Below, in pieces: positions 26,450 to 35,882 of a DNA stretch of 64,000 nt (positions within the stretch are counted from its first letter, which is position 1; each line of letters begins with the position of its first letter). Origin of the DNA: Firmicutes bacterium ADurb.Bin146 (GTDB lineage Bacteria; Bacillota; Clostridia; DUPQ01); NCBI GenBank assembly GCA_002070475.1, contig MWDI01000017.1, positions 124,001-188,000 on the forward strand, written 5' to 3'. Made by a program: the position numbers and the translations under genes. Under the pieces are notes generated by a model, which worked only from the letters and a program-made list of their open reading frames with translations, did no database searches and was not told the DNA's origin.

Positions 26450-27512
26450 TTCTGTGATCCTCCATCATGTTTATAAATTTATCAAACAAAAAGCTTGCAT
26501 CTTTAGGGCCGCTGCAGGCTTCAGGATGGAACTGTGAGGAAAAAGCCATATGGTCCGGATACTCCATACCTTCGCAAGTAAAATCATTTGCATTTATAAA
26601 ACTCATATCCTTTTTATCTGCTACAACTGTGTATCCATGATTTTGGGTAGTTATATATACGCTGTTTGTATTTGTGTCTATCACTGGCTGATTTGCTCCT
26701 CTATGCCCGTATTTTAACTTTTCGGTATCATATCCCATTGCCAATGCTAACAGCTGATGGCCTAAACATATACCGAACACAGGTATTTTCCCAATAATAT
26801 CTTTTATAGTTTTAATGGCTCTTAAATTATCTTTAGGATTTCCAGGACCATTGGAAAGCATGACTCCGTCCGCTTTATAATCCAGTATCTCTTCCACCAT
26901 CGCATCATGCGGTAAAGATACTACATTGCAGTATCTCTTATTCAATTCTTTTATTATGGTCTTTTTTGAACCATAGTCTATAAGCAGTACATTGTACTTT
27001 GGCATAGGGATATATGATTCTTCTATTATTTTTGAAGATACGCTTTCTACTGAGTTGCTGATTTTGTAGTTTTTTATTTTTTCCAGTATTTCCTTGGTAG
27101 GCAAGGTATTGGATATTCTGGCATTCATTACTCCATGTTCACGTATGATGGAGGTGATGCGTCTTGTGTCTACATCATAAATTCCCGGTACTTTCTGATT
27201 TTTTAAGTATGTATCCAGGTCATACTGGCATCGGAAATTAGAAGGGAAGTCACACTTTTCTCTTACTATATATCCTTTCATATGACACTTTGGACTTTCA
27301 AAATCCTCTTCAATTATACCGTAGTTACCTATTAACGGGAATGTCTGCATACATATCTGTCCGTAATATGAAGGGTCAGTAAGTGTTTCTATATATCCTC
27401 CCATACCTGTATTGAACACAAGCTCTCCCGTAGATTCGATATCCGAACCAAAACGCTTACCCTCGAATATCTGTCCGTCTTCAAGAATCAAATATGCTTT
27501 ACTGTCTTTCAT
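26436..27512 (-). CDS. carA: Carbamoyl phosphate synthase small subunit (glutamine amidotransferase)
   Basis: The 358-residue protein has the CarA N-terminal domain (GQIFEGKRFGSDIESTGELVFNTGMGGYIETLTDPSY) and a class I glutamine amidotransferase domain with PVFGICLGHQLLALAMGY (nucleophile Cys) and SQFHPEA (catalytic His). It releases ammonia from glutamine for CarB. ATG overlaps the argF stop by 4 nt (ATGA) and its 3' end overlaps carB by 14 nt. Placement in an arg operon suggests this is the arginine-dedicated carbamoyl phosphate synthase. Confidence 0.95.
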   Translation of the reverse strand: MKDSKAYLILEDGQIFEGKRFGSDIESTGELVFNTGMGGYIETLTDPSYYGQICMQTFPLIGNYGIIEEDFESPKCHMKGYIVREKCDFPSNFRCQYDLDTYLKNQKVPGIYDVDTRRITSIIREHGVMNARISNTLPTKEILEKIKNYKISNSVESVSSKIIEESYIPMPKYNVLLIDYGSKKTIIKELNKRYCNVVSLPHDAMVEEILDYKADGVMLSNGPGNPKDNLRAIKTIKDIIGKIPVFGICLGHQLLALAMGYDTEKLKYGHRGANQPVIDTNTNSVYITTQNHGYTVVADKKDMSFINANDFTCEGMEYPDHMAFSSQFHPEACSGPKDASFLFDKFINMMEDHRNAKR

Positions 27513-28432
27513 GCATCGTCATCCTTCATTAAAAGCACCATTACGGCCTTTTGGACATGCAATCGGTTTTCTGCCTGTTCGAAAATTTCTTTTGCATGTT
27601 CTTCAAATACTTTATCTGTAATCTCCTCATTTCTGTGAGCAGGAAGGCAGTGCAGAACCATCACATCGGGTTTTGCTACAGCTACAACATCATCATTAAT
27701 CTGGAAGCTTTTAAAAACTGATTTTCTTATCTGTGCTTCGCTTTCCTGACCCATTGATGCCCAGACATCTGTATACAACACATCTGCATCTTTTGCAGCC
27801 TTTAATATATCAGTGGTACATATAAAATTTGAATTGTCTGCTGCCCATTTCATTATATCAGCATCTGGTTCATATCCTTTTGGGCAGGCAATGCTTATAT
27901 TCATTTTTGTTTTGACAGCTCCTGCTATTAGGGAGTTAGCCATATTATTGCCATCCCCTATATAGCATATTTTTAATCCCTCAAGAGAGCCTTTGAATTC
28001 CCTTATTGTCATAAGGTCTGCCAGTACCTGGCAGGGATGCTCGAAATCCGTAAGCCCGTTTATGACTGGTATGGAACCGTATCTTGCAAGCGCTTCCACT
28101 TCTTCTTGTTCATATGTCCTTATCATTATGCCGTCAAGGTATCTTGACAAGACTCTTGCTGTGTCCTGTATAGGTTCACCTCTTCCAATCTGTAAATCAT
28201 TCGCGCTTAAAAAAAGAGCATGTCCTCCCAACTCATACATGCCCGCTTCAAATGACACCCTTGTTCTTGTAGATGATTTTTGAAATATCATCCCAAGTTT
28301 TTTACCTTCAAGGTATTTCTTACTCAGGTTATTCTTTTTTTCATACTTCAGCTGGTCAGCCAGATTTAATATATCGGTTATATCATCGTCATTTAGATCG
28401 ATAAGTTTTAACAGATGTCTCATTGCTCGCAT
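27509..28432 (-). CDS. argF: Ornithine carbamoyltransferase
   Basis: The carbamoyl-phosphate site is FQKSSTRTRVSFEAGMYELGG (STRTR), the ornithine site is VLHCLPAHR (HCLP), and GLTDFEHPCQVLADLMTI marks the second carbamoyl-P loop. The 307 residues are full length for a trimeric OTCase. It converts ornithine and carbamoyl phosphate to citrulline, linking carAB to argG/argH in the same operon. The start overlaps the argD end by 13 nt. Confidence 0.95.
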   Translation of the reverse strand: MRAMRHLLKLIDLNDDDITDILNLADQLKYEKKNNLSKKYLEGKKLGMIFQKSSTRTRVSFEAGMYELGGHALFLSANDLQIGRGEPIQDTARVLSRYLDGIMIRTYEQEEVEALARYGSIPVINGLTDFEHPCQVLADLMTIREFKGSLEGLKICYIGDGNNMANSLIAGAVKTKMNISIACPKGYEPDADIMKWAADNSNFICTTDILKAAKDADVLYTDVWASMGQESEAQIRKSVFKSFQINDDVVAVAKPDVMVLHCLPAHRNEEITDKVFEEHAKEIFEQAENRLHVQKAVMVLLMKDDDA

Positions 28433-29583
28433 GCCTCCTTTAATATCCTTATGGCTTTTTCCATAATCTTTTTGTTTATATCCAACGGTGGCAGCATACG
28501 GATCTTATCCTTTGCCGTAAGGTATAATACCCCATTTGCCATACACTTTGCAACTATTTCTTTTGCGTTCTTTGTTGTTTTTACTGCAAGCATCAGTCCC
28601 ATCCCGTCTACCGATTCAACTCCTTTTGCGCCATCAAGCATTTCTCTTATTACTTTTTCCTTTTCTATTATATCATTTAATAGCTTATTATTTATCCTGC
28701 TTACAATATTAAACGCTCCTGCACAGCAGACAGGATTTCCTCCGAATGTGGAACCATGTGACCCGTAATCCAAAACATTTTGTGTTTTATCGTTAAAAAG
28801 AGCACAGCCGATAGGAAGTCCTCCGCCAAGTCCTTTTGCAGATGTGACTATATCGGGATTTATACCATAACGCATATATGAATAAAAAGCTCCTGTTCTT
28901 CCTATTCCAGTCTGGATTTCATCTATAATTAGAAGAACATCATTTTCTTTACATAACTTTTCTGTTTTTAAAACAAAATCCATATCCAAAGGTATTATAC
29001 CGCCTTCTCCTTGTATAAGTTCCAGCATGATTGCGCATACTTTATGTGAAGTGATTTGTTTTTCCATTTCTTCTATGTTGTCAGCTTTTACATACACGAA
29101 ACCTTCTGTGAAAGGACCGAAATCCTTATGGAAAATATCCTGTCCTGTAGCAGAAAGAGTGGTTATGGTCCTGCCATGAAAGCTGTTCTTTAGCGTTACT
29201 ATTGTATGTCTGTCTTTATTGTACTTGTCAAAACTGTATTTTCTTGCTGCTTTAATTGCGCATTCATTTGCTTCTGCGCCTGAGTTGGCAAAGAAAACTT
29301 TCTTCATGCCGGATTTTTTGCACAAAAGCTTGGCAAGGTTTACCTGGGGATATGTATAGTAAAGATTTGATGTATGTTGAAGCAGGTTCAACTGAGTGGT
29401 AACGGCTTGTTTCCATTTCTCATCATTGACTCCGAATGAATTGACAGCGATTCCGCTTCCCATGTCTATATACTCCTTGCCATCTGAACTGTATAAGAGC
29501 TCCTTTTTCCCTTTTACAAGGTCTAAATCGAATCTTCTGTATGTATTTGCTATATATTTTTTATCTTGCTTCTTTATGTTCAT
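28420..29583 (-). CDS. argD: Acetylornithine aminotransferase
   Basis: This is a class III PLP aminotransferase. KVFFANSGAEANECAIKAARKY, LIIDEIQTGIGRTGAFYSY and TSAKGLGGGLPIGC (the PLP-binding Lys is in SAKGL) are typical. At 387 residues it is complete. It makes N-acetylornithine from N-acetylglutamate semialdehyde and glutamate. An AT-rich 95-nt spacer with short repeats separates it from argB upstream, the longest gap in the operon. Confidence 0.93.
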   Translation of the reverse strand: MNIKKQDKKYIANTYRRFDLDLVKGKKELLYSSDGKEYIDMGSGIAVNSFGVNDEKWKQAVTTQLNLLQHTSNLYYTYPQVNLAKLLCKKSGMKKVFFANSGAEANECAIKAARKYSFDKYNKDRHTIVTLKNSFHGRTITTLSATGQDIFHKDFGPFTEGFVYVKADNIEEMEKQITSHKVCAIMLELIQGEGGIIPLDMDFVLKTEKLCKENDVLLIIDEIQTGIGRTGAFYSYMRYGINPDIVTSAKGLGGGLPIGCALFNDKTQNVLDYGSHGSTFGGNPVCCAGAFNIVSRINNKLLNDIIEKEKVIREMLDGAKGVESVDGMGLMLAVKTTKNAKEIVAKCMANGVLYLTAKDKIRMLPPLDINKKIMEKAIRILKEACEQ

Positions 29584-29615
29584 TTAAAATCCCTTTATGT
29601 TCAAAATTTAATTTT

Positions 29616-29678
29616 TATTAGTAAATTTATAGTAGTAAATTTTAATTAGTTAATTTAATTAGTTAATTTTAATTAGAG
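29616..29678. repeat. AT-rich short direct repeats between argB and argD
   Basis: TTAATTAG occurs three times at 29642, 29655 and 29669 (13-14 nt period), preceded by two AGTAAATTT copies. The tract is almost pure A+T and lies inside an otherwise tightly packed operon. It may be slippage-generated or hold an internal promoter; no clear -35 box was found. Confidence 0.5.
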
Positions 29679-30530
29679 TTATATAAACATTGTCCCTATG
29701 CCTTCATCTGTAAGTGTTTCTATCAGTATGGAGTGGGGGATACGGCCATCAATTATAAATACTCTCTTCACGCCTCTTCTTACAGCTTCTATACAGCACT
29801 CAGCCTTTGGTATCATCCCGCCTTCTATCTTGCCTTCACGGATAAGGCTGCTAGCTTCTGAAACTGAAATTTTTGTTATTAACGAATCTGGATTATTCTT
29901 GTCTGAAAGCAGGCCTGGAGTATCAGTCAATGAGATAAGACACTCTGCATTTAGAGCCGATGCGATTGCTGAAGACGCCGTATCTGCATTAATGTTATAA
30001 GTATTCATATCGTCATCGCATCCGACTGTAGAAATGACAGGGATATATCCTTTTTCCAGAAGGTCAAAAATTATCGTTTTGTTGATTGAAGTAATCTCAC
30101 CGACAAATCCCAGTTCTTCATTTATTTTCCTTGCTTTTATCAGTCCTCCATCATGTCCGCATATGCCTATAGCTTTCCCTCCATATGACTGGAGCATAAA
30201 AACTAGGTTCTTGTTAATCTTTCCGCATAATACCATCTGTACAATTTGTGCGGTTTCTGCATCAGTTACCCTTAATCCGTTTACAAATTCACTTTTCTTT
30301 CCTACCTTGTTAAGCATTTCGGTAATTTCAGGGCCGCCTCCATGCACCAAGACCACTTTCATGCCTATGGAAGACATAAGTACTATGTCCTTCATAACAT
30401 TCTTTTTCAGCTCTTCCTGCGTCATTGCTGCACCGCCGTATTTTACTACCACGATTTTGTTATTGTACTTTTGAATATATGGCAGGGCATGTACTAGTAC
30501 CTGAGCTCTTTGCGCGTTTGTAAGCGTCAT
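29679..30530 (-). CDS. argB: Acetylglutamate kinase
   Basis: The amino acid kinase fold is shown by VVVKYGGAAMT near the N-terminus, VLVHGGGPEITEML and INADTASSAIASALNAECLISLTDTPGLL. The 283-residue form starts at ATG 30530, where AAGGAGGATG lies just upstream; the frame extends to 30563, but that would overlap argJ and has no ribosome site. It phosphorylates N-acetylglutamate. The N-terminal extension of arginine-sensitive kinases (NAQRAQVLVHALPYIQKYNNK) is present, so feedback inhibition is possible. Confidence 0.93.
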   Translation of the reverse strand: MTLTNAQRAQVLVHALPYIQKYNNKIVVVKYGGAAMTQEELKKNVMKDIVLMSSIGMKVVLVHGGGPEITEMLNKVGKKSEFVNGLRVTDAETAQIVQMVLCGKINKNLVFMLQSYGGKAIGICGHDGGLIKARKINEELGFVGEITSINKTIIFDLLEKGYIPVISTVGCDDDMNTYNINADTASSAIASALNAECLISLTDTPGLLSDKNNPDSLITKISVSEASSLIREGKIEGGMIPKAECCIEAVRRGVKRVFIIDGRIPHSILIETLTDEGIGTMFI

Positions 30531-30543
30531 ATCATCCTCCTTT

Positions 30544-31758
30544 TTATGTGCGATAATCGCCATTTATCTTTACATAATCATATGTAAGGTCGCATCCGTA
30601 TGCCGTAGCGTTATATTCGCCTAAATTTAAGTCTATCATTATAGTTATCTCTTCTTGGCTTAATATCTTCTTGGCAAGCTCTTCAGAGAAATCCACTCCA
30701 TATCCTTTTTCGCATACCATAAGCGCATCCGTATCGCTGCAAAAAGATACATTTATCTTGGATATATCCACATCTGCTCCAGAATAACCTATAGCGCAGA
30801 GTATGCGCCCCCAGTTCGCATCTGCTCCGAACATTGCAGCTTTTACAAGGTTAGAGCATATTACGGATTTTGCTACTGTCTGGCATACCGCTTTACTCGG
30901 CCCATTGACAGCTTTACATTCTAATAGTTTTGTTGCTCCTTCTCCATCTTTTGCTATCATCCTGCTTAAAGTGGAGGTGACAGCATTTAGCGCTTCTGTA
31001 AATATAGCGTATGCTATATTTTCTTCTGTTATTTCAATATTTCCCGATTGTCCGTTTGCAAGTATGGATACCATATCATTAGTGGAAGTGTCGCCGTCTA
31101 TGCTTATCATATTGAATGTATCTTCAATATCCTCAGATAATGCTTTTTGAAGCATTTCCTTCGAAATATGCACATCAGTAGTTAAAAAAGCCAACATTGT
31201 AGCCATGTTTGGATGTATCATTCCGGAACCTTTTGCTATTCCGCCAATTCTGCATTCCACTCCGTTAACTTCAAAACTTACCGCTACTTCCTTTATCCTT
31301 GTATCTGTAGTCATAATAGCTTGAGTGGCATAAATATTGTTTTCCTTACTTAAACCGTCACAAAGTTCTTTCATATGTTTTTTAATAGGTTCAAGTGAAA
31401 GTTTTTGCCCTATTACCCCGGTAGAAGCCACTATGATATCAGTTGGATCTATATTAAGGTAATCTGCAGCCAGTTCGCACATACCCATTGCTATATCTAC
31501 ACCGTTATCATTGCAGGTATTTGCATTTCCGCTGTTACAGATAATTGCCTGAGCATAACCGTTAGAAACATTTTTCTGTGTGACTATTATTGGGGCGCCT
31601 TTTACCAGGTTTTTAGTGTATACGCATGCAGCTGTGCATATAGAATCAGAAAGTATAAGAGCGAGATCTCTTTTATTCTTATTCTTCCTAATCCCGCAGT
31701 GTATACCGTTTGCATTAAACCCTATAGGTGCTGTTATCGAATTTGATATATATTCCAT
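30544..31758 (-). CDS. argJ: Glutamate N-acetyltransferase/ornithine acetyltransferase
   Basis: The self-cleavage and nucleophile site KGSGMIHPNMATMLAFLTTD is intact (Thr after Ala in MAT-M-L), and SIDGDTSTNDMV and GADANWGRILCAIGYSG are family signatures. The 404-residue precursor should split into alpha and beta chains. It transfers acetyl from N-acetylornithine to glutamate, so the pathway is of the recycling type; no argA or argE is seen in the window. Confidence 0.94.
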   Translation of the reverse strand: MEYISNSITAPIGFNANGIHCGIRKNKNKRDLALILSDSICTAACVYTKNLVKGAPIIVTQKNVSNGYAQAIICNSGNANTCNDNGVDIAMGMCELAADYLNIDPTDIIVASTGVIGQKLSLEPIKKHMKELCDGLSKENNIYATQAIMTTDTRIKEVAVSFEVNGVECRIGGIAKGSGMIHPNMATMLAFLTTDVHISKEMLQKALSEDIEDTFNMISIDGDTSTNDMVSILANGQSGNIEITEENIAYAIFTEALNAVTSTLSRMIAKDGEGATKLLECKAVNGPSKAVCQTVAKSVICSNLVKAAMFGADANWGRILCAIGYSGADVDISKINVSFCSDTDALMVCEKGYGVDFSEELAKKILSQEEITIMIDLNLGEYNATAYGCDLTYDYVKINGDYRT

Positions 31759-31780
31759 TAAACTCTCCTTGTTCTTAAAA

Positions 31781-32710
31781 TTAAATATTCAATCCTTTAG
31801 TTTCTTTATTTCCTGTAATTACATTGAATATCTGTATTGCTGCTCCTGATGCTCCTTTTCCTAAATTGTCATATAGGGCAATCAGCGATATTCTTTCATC
31901 ATTTCCTGTTACAGTAATTTTAATTGAGTCTTTATCCTTAAAAGCATCTGATGGTATGAAACCGTTATAGCTTTGTGCTGATATATCAGATACATCAAAC
32001 AAAGGGCGGTTAGCATATTTTTTTGTATATGCTTTTTGCACCTCATCTAACTTCACTTCTTTTGCTGATATATTTACAGTTACGCACATCATGCTGTATA
32101 TATCCAATACTACTGGATTGAAAAGAGGGTATTCAGATATGTTTGAATATAGCTTCATTTCATTAAGGTGTTTATGTTTTTGGGTAAGGGCATAAATCCT
32201 AGGGGAGGATAAAGAAGCATCCCTGTTTTTATCCTGATACTGGTTTATCATGGATTTTCCTCCGCCTGAATATCCTGTTAGCGAAAAACAGGAGAACGGA
32301 TAATCTTTGCAGACTATGCCGTTTTCAATAAGGGGCTCAACTAATGATATGAAGCCTGTCGCATGACAGCCAGGAATGCATATTCTTTTGCTGTTTTTAA
32401 CCTTACTATATACATCATCACCAAGTTCTAAAAGACCGTATGTCCAGTCTGGATCTGTCCTGTGGGCTGTTGATGCGTCTATTATGATTGTATCAGGATT
32501 ATCTACGAGTGATACTGATTCCATTGCGGCTTCATCAGGCAGGCACAAGAATGCTATATCCGCGCTGTTAAGAGCTTTCTTTCTCTGAGTTTTATCTTTC
32601 CTGTCGGAATCACAAAGGGATATTAATGTGATATCATCTCTTTTTTCCAGCCTCTTGTGTATTCTTAATCCTGTTGTACCGGCTGAACCGTCTATAAATA
32701 CCTTAACCAT
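31781..32710 (-). CDS. argC: N-acetyl-gamma-glutamyl-phosphate reductase, short (type 2) form
   Basis: The NADP site is FIDGSAGTTGLRIHKRL and the catalytic Cys is in CIPGCHATGFISLVEPL. At 309 residues, with the GSAGTTGL motif, it belongs to the shorter type 2 AGPR group rather than the ~345-residue type 1 enzyme of Bacillus. It reduces N-acetylglutamyl phosphate to the semialdehyde. The start overlaps the argH end by 8 nt. Confidence 0.92.
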   Translation of the reverse strand: MVKVFIDGSAGTTGLRIHKRLEKRDDITLISLCDSDRKDKTQRKKALNSADIAFLCLPDEAAMESVSLVDNPDTIIIDASTAHRTDPDWTYGLLELGDDVYSKVKNSKRICIPGCHATGFISLVEPLIENGIVCKDYPFSCFSLTGYSGGGKSMINQYQDKNRDASLSSPRIYALTQKHKHLNEMKLYSNISEYPLFNPVVLDIYSMMCVTVNISAKEVKLDEVQKAYTKKYANRPLFDVSDISAQSYNGFIPSDAFKDKDSIKITVTGNDERISLIALYDNLGKGASGAAIQIFNVITGNKETKGLNI

Positions 32711-34079
32711 TCAGTTCTTTCTCAACATACTCGATTTGTGACAAGACAGACTTAGATGATGTCCCGCCATATGAGTTTCTCCTTTCTACACAGGATGCAA
32801 TATCTATATGGTTGTATATATCCATTTCAAAAAGCGGAGAGAAGCTCTTATATATGTCTATAGGCATATTCTCTAATACCATGTCGTTTTTTATACACCA
32901 ATTCACAATTTCGCCTGTTATTTTGTATGCGTCTCTAAATGGAAGCGATTTGCTTACTAGATAATCAGCGCAGTCAGTAGCATTTATAAAACCTTTCTGT
33001 GCGGCTGTCTTCATGTTTTCCGGAAGGAAAGCAATTCCCTGTAAAAGTTTAGTAAAAATATCGATACAGGACTTAGCAGTATCGATACTGTCCATAACAG
33101 CCTCTTTGTCTTCCTGCATATCCTTGTTGTATGCCATAGGCAGGCCTTTTAACATAACAAGCAGGGTATTGAGATTAGAAAAAGTCCTTGCGCTTTTTCC
33201 TCGTATAAGTTCCAACATATCTGGATTTTTTTTCTGGGGCATTATTGAAGAACCAGTGGAGAATTCCTCTGAAATTTCTAAAAACTTGAATTCCCAGGAA
33301 GCCCAAAGTATAAATTCTTCAGATATACGTGAAAGATGCATCATTACAAGGCTGTTTACATAACATACATCACATGCGAAATCGCGGTCAGCTACAGAAT
33401 CTATGCTGTTTAAGCTTGGCTTATCAAATCCCAAAGCTTTTGCAGTCATATTTCTGTCTATCGGATATGCAGTTCCTGCAAGAGCGGCACTGCCAAGAGG
33501 GCATTTATCCATATCAGACAATATCTTTTCATATTTTTTCAAATCCCTTAAGAACATTATCGCATATGCCATAAGATAATGGCCTAAGGTTACAGGTTGA
33601 GCTCTTTGCAGGTGCGTATACCCAGGCATTACGGTGGCTGTATGCTTTTTTGCGTGATTTGTTAACCCAATTATCATTTTTTTAATGAATGAGATCAAAT
33701 CTATAGTTTCTTTTTTTGTATACATTACAAAATCAGTTGCGACCTGATCATTTCTTGACCTTGCCGTATGAAGCATCTTCCCAGTGTTTCCTATCCTTTT
33801 GATAAGTTCATATTCCACAAAGGAATGGATATCCTCAAAACTAGTATCTATAGCAAGCTTTCCGTTATTGATATCGTCAAGCATCTGTTTTAAGCATTTG
33901 ACTATTTCTGATGAGTTGTCTTTTGGTATAATCTGTGTGTCTCCCAGCATTTTTGCATGAGCTATAGAACCTTCAATATCTTGTCTGTACATACGGCTGT
34001 CTATACTGATAGAGGAATTGAAAGCATCAGCGGTCTTGTCTGTATTCTTAGTGAAACGTCCCTTCCAAAGCTTATCCAT
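32703..34079 (-). CDS. argH: Argininosuccinate lyase
   Basis: The fumarase/lyase superfamily signature GSSIMPQKKNPD is present near residue 280, along with TARSRNDQVATD and PGYTHLQRAQPVTLGHYL (catalytic His). The 458 residues are full length. It splits argininosuccinate into arginine and fumarate, the last step of the pathway. It lies 13 nt downstream of argG. Confidence 0.95.
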   Translation of the reverse strand: MDKLWKGRFTKNTDKTADAFNSSISIDSRMYRQDIEGSIAHAKMLGDTQIIPKDNSSEIVKCLKQMLDDINNGKLAIDTSFEDIHSFVEYELIKRIGNTGKMLHTARSRNDQVATDFVMYTKKETIDLISFIKKMIIGLTNHAKKHTATVMPGYTHLQRAQPVTLGHYLMAYAIMFLRDLKKYEKILSDMDKCPLGSAALAGTAYPIDRNMTAKALGFDKPSLNSIDSVADRDFACDVCYVNSLVMMHLSRISEEFILWASWEFKFLEISEEFSTGSSIMPQKKNPDMLELIRGKSARTFSNLNTLLVMLKGLPMAYNKDMQEDKEAVMDSIDTAKSCIDIFTKLLQGIAFLPENMKTAAQKGFINATDCADYLVSKSLPFRDAYKITGEIVNWCIKNDMVLENMPIDIYKSFSPLFEMDIYNHIDIASCVERRNSYGGTSSKSVLSQIEYVEKELNG

Positions 34080-34092
34080 TTTAATCCTTCTT

Positions 34093-35322
34093 TTACTTTT
34101 TAAAATGCTTCATATCATTAAGCGCTTTTACTTTTATAGGCAGACCGAACAGATTTATGAAACCTTCAGCATCTTTCTGGTCATATACATCATCTTCTTC
34201 AAATGTTGCTATATCCATGTCATACAAAGAGTAATCGGATACTGTTCCTGCATTAATGATATTTCCTTTGTACAGTTTTAACTTTACCTGGCCTGTTACA
34301 TTTTGCTGTGTCTTATCCACAAAAGCGGATATGGCTTCTCTAAGCGGCGTGTACCACTGTCCATAATATACAAGTTCTGCAAATTTTTCTGCGACTAGAT
34401 ATTTATAGTGCATCGTATCACGGTCCAAAGTTAAAGTTTCCAAAACTTCATGGGCATGGTAGAGTATTGTTCCTCCGGGAGTTTCATATACGCCTCGTGA
34501 TTTCATGCCTACTAAACGATTTTCCACTATGTCAACAAGGCCTATTCCATGCTTTCCACCTATCTCATTAAGCGTCCTTATGATATCTGGACCGTTCATT
34601 AACTTGCCATTTACCGCTGTAGGTATGCCTTGCTGGAAATCTATTGTTACATATTCTGCTTTATTCGGAGCATTCTCTGGCGAGACGCACATTTCTAGAA
34701 AACCTTCCTTGCTGTACAAAGGTTCGTTTGAAGGGTCTTCCAAATCCAACCCTTCATGTGAAAGGTGCCATAAATTCTTATCTTTAGAATAACTTGTCTC
34801 TTTGGATATTTTAAGCGGGACATTATGAGCTATAGCATAATCTATCTCTTGATTACGAGACTTAATATCCCATATCCTCCATGGCGCAATTATCTTCATT
34901 TTAGGAGCGAAAGCTTTAATTGTAAGTTCGAAACGCACCTGGTCATTTCCTTTTCCTGTGCATCCATGGCATATTGCATCCGCATTTTCTTTTAAAGCTA
35001 TTTCAGCTATTCTTCTTGCAATTATAGGTCTGGCAAAAGATGTTCCTAATAAATATTTCTTTTCATATACTGCACCTGCTTTAAGGGTAGGGAATATGAA
35101 ATCATATACGAATTCATTTGTTAGATCCTCTATATAAAGTTTTGAAGCTCCAGTTGCAAGCGCTTTTTCCTCTAGTCCGTCTGTTTCGCTGCCTTGTCCT
35201 ACATCTGCGCATACCGCAATTACTTCACAACCTTCATAATTTTCTTTTAACCATGGTATTATAACTGATGTATCCAGTCCTCCAGAGTATGCTAATACGA
35301 TTTTCTTGATTTTCTTTTCCAT
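34093..35322 (-). CDS. argG: Argininosuccinate synthase
   Basis: The ATP-pyrophosphatase P-loop is [17 protein letters not shown] at the N-terminus, and [16 protein letters not shown] is the second family signature. The 409 residues are full length. It condenses citrulline and aspartate. As first gene of the operon it follows the only strong promoter found, with GAAAGAGGC before its ATG. Confidence 0.95.
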   Translation of the reverse strand: MEKKIKKIVLAYSGGLDTSVIIPWLKENYEGCEVIAVCADVGQGSETDGLEEKALATGASKLYIEDLTNEFVYDFIFPTLKAGAVYEKKYLLGTSFARPIIARRIAEIALKENADAICHGCTGKGNDQVRFELTIKAFAPKMKIIAPWRIWDIKSRNQEIDYAIAHNVPLKISKETSYSKDKNLWHLSHEGLDLEDPSNEPLYSKEGFLEMCVSPENAPNKAEYVTIDFQQGIPTAVNGKLMNGPDIIRTLNEIGGKHGIGLVDIVENRLVGMKSRGVYETPGGTILYHAHEVLETLTLDRDTMHYKYLVAEKFAELVYYGQWYTPLREAISAFVDKTQQNVTGQVKLKLYKGNIINAGTVSDYSLYDMDIATFEEDDVYDQKDAEGFINLFGLPIKVKALNDMKHFKK

Positions 35323-35644
35323 TTCTCAGCCTCTTTCAAGTTATTTAGTATAATTATACAAGTGATTTGCATAAAGTCAACTAAAATATGAATAATATAA
35401 TAAAAATATACAAAAATATGAATAATTAATAATTTTATTCATTTTTAATTACTCTTAATCCTATTAACATTTTTTTAATGCAATATATTTATAGTTTCAA
35501 AATTTAATAAAAACCGTAACTCAACTATAGGTTGAGTAATTATGCAACCATAGGTTGTAGAAAAGGGCTGAAAAACAACCTTTGATATGTTCATTTATTG
35601 AATATCTAACACTAAAATGTAAGTGTGAAAACGAGGGGATTAAG
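35323..35644. other. Regulatory region upstream of the arg operon
   Basis: No protein gene is supported over these roughly 320 bases. The part next to argG holds a promoter and ARG-box-like half-sites (described separately); the rest, 35450-35640, is AT-rich and without recognised structure. I looked for a T-box leader and saw neither its conserved core nor an antiterminator. Confidence 0.6.
35353..35446 (-). promoter_or_regulatory. arg operon promoter with ARG-box-like sites
   Basis: Minus strand: TTGACT (35380-35375), a 16-bp spacer and TATAAT (35358-35353), about 30 bp before the argG start. Just upstream are ATATGAATAAT (35386-35396), ATATGAATAATTAAT (35416-35430) and ATTTTATTCATTTT (35432-35445), which resemble halves of the TGAATnnnnATTCA operator of ArgR/AhrC. 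No arginine repressor gene is in the window. Repression by arginine is inferred. Confidence 0.5.
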
Positions 35645-35821
35645 ATGGGAAAATTATTAAAAGAAAGAAAAAAAACATATAGTAAAGGGGGCGAAAACAT
35701 GTTAGGGGATTTGTTGGAAAGAATCATTATTCGGAATATTGCAGAAGAAATGTGTAAAAAAAGATGTAATACAGTGGATATGATAGAGATGCAGTACAGA
35801 CAATCTTGGAAGCTTTGGTAA
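35645..35821 (+). CDS. Possible small protein upstream of the XRE/SHOCT pair
   Basis: A 58-codon frame starts at ATG 35645 behind GAGGGGATTAAG, and an in-frame ATG at 35700 has an even better AAAGGGGGCG. The product is basic (KLLKERKKTYSKGG ... MLGDLLERIIIRNIAEEMCKKR) with no recognisable domain. The good ribosome sites and the position 60 bp before an XRE gene are the only support; it may be a leader peptide or chance. Confidence 0.3.
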   Translation: MGKLLKERKKTYSKGGENMLGDLLERIIIRNIAEEMCKKRCNTVDMIEMQYRQSWKLW

Positions 35822-35882
35822 GTTTTAGGAAAAATATTGAATAAAAAAGAGAATAAATATATATTAGTAAGGGAGATATAAA

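Noticed and set aside
35323..35644. T-box or riboswitch leader for the arg operon
   Set aside because: No T-box core, specifier loop or terminator/antiterminator pair; the promoter sits only about 30 bp from the argG start.
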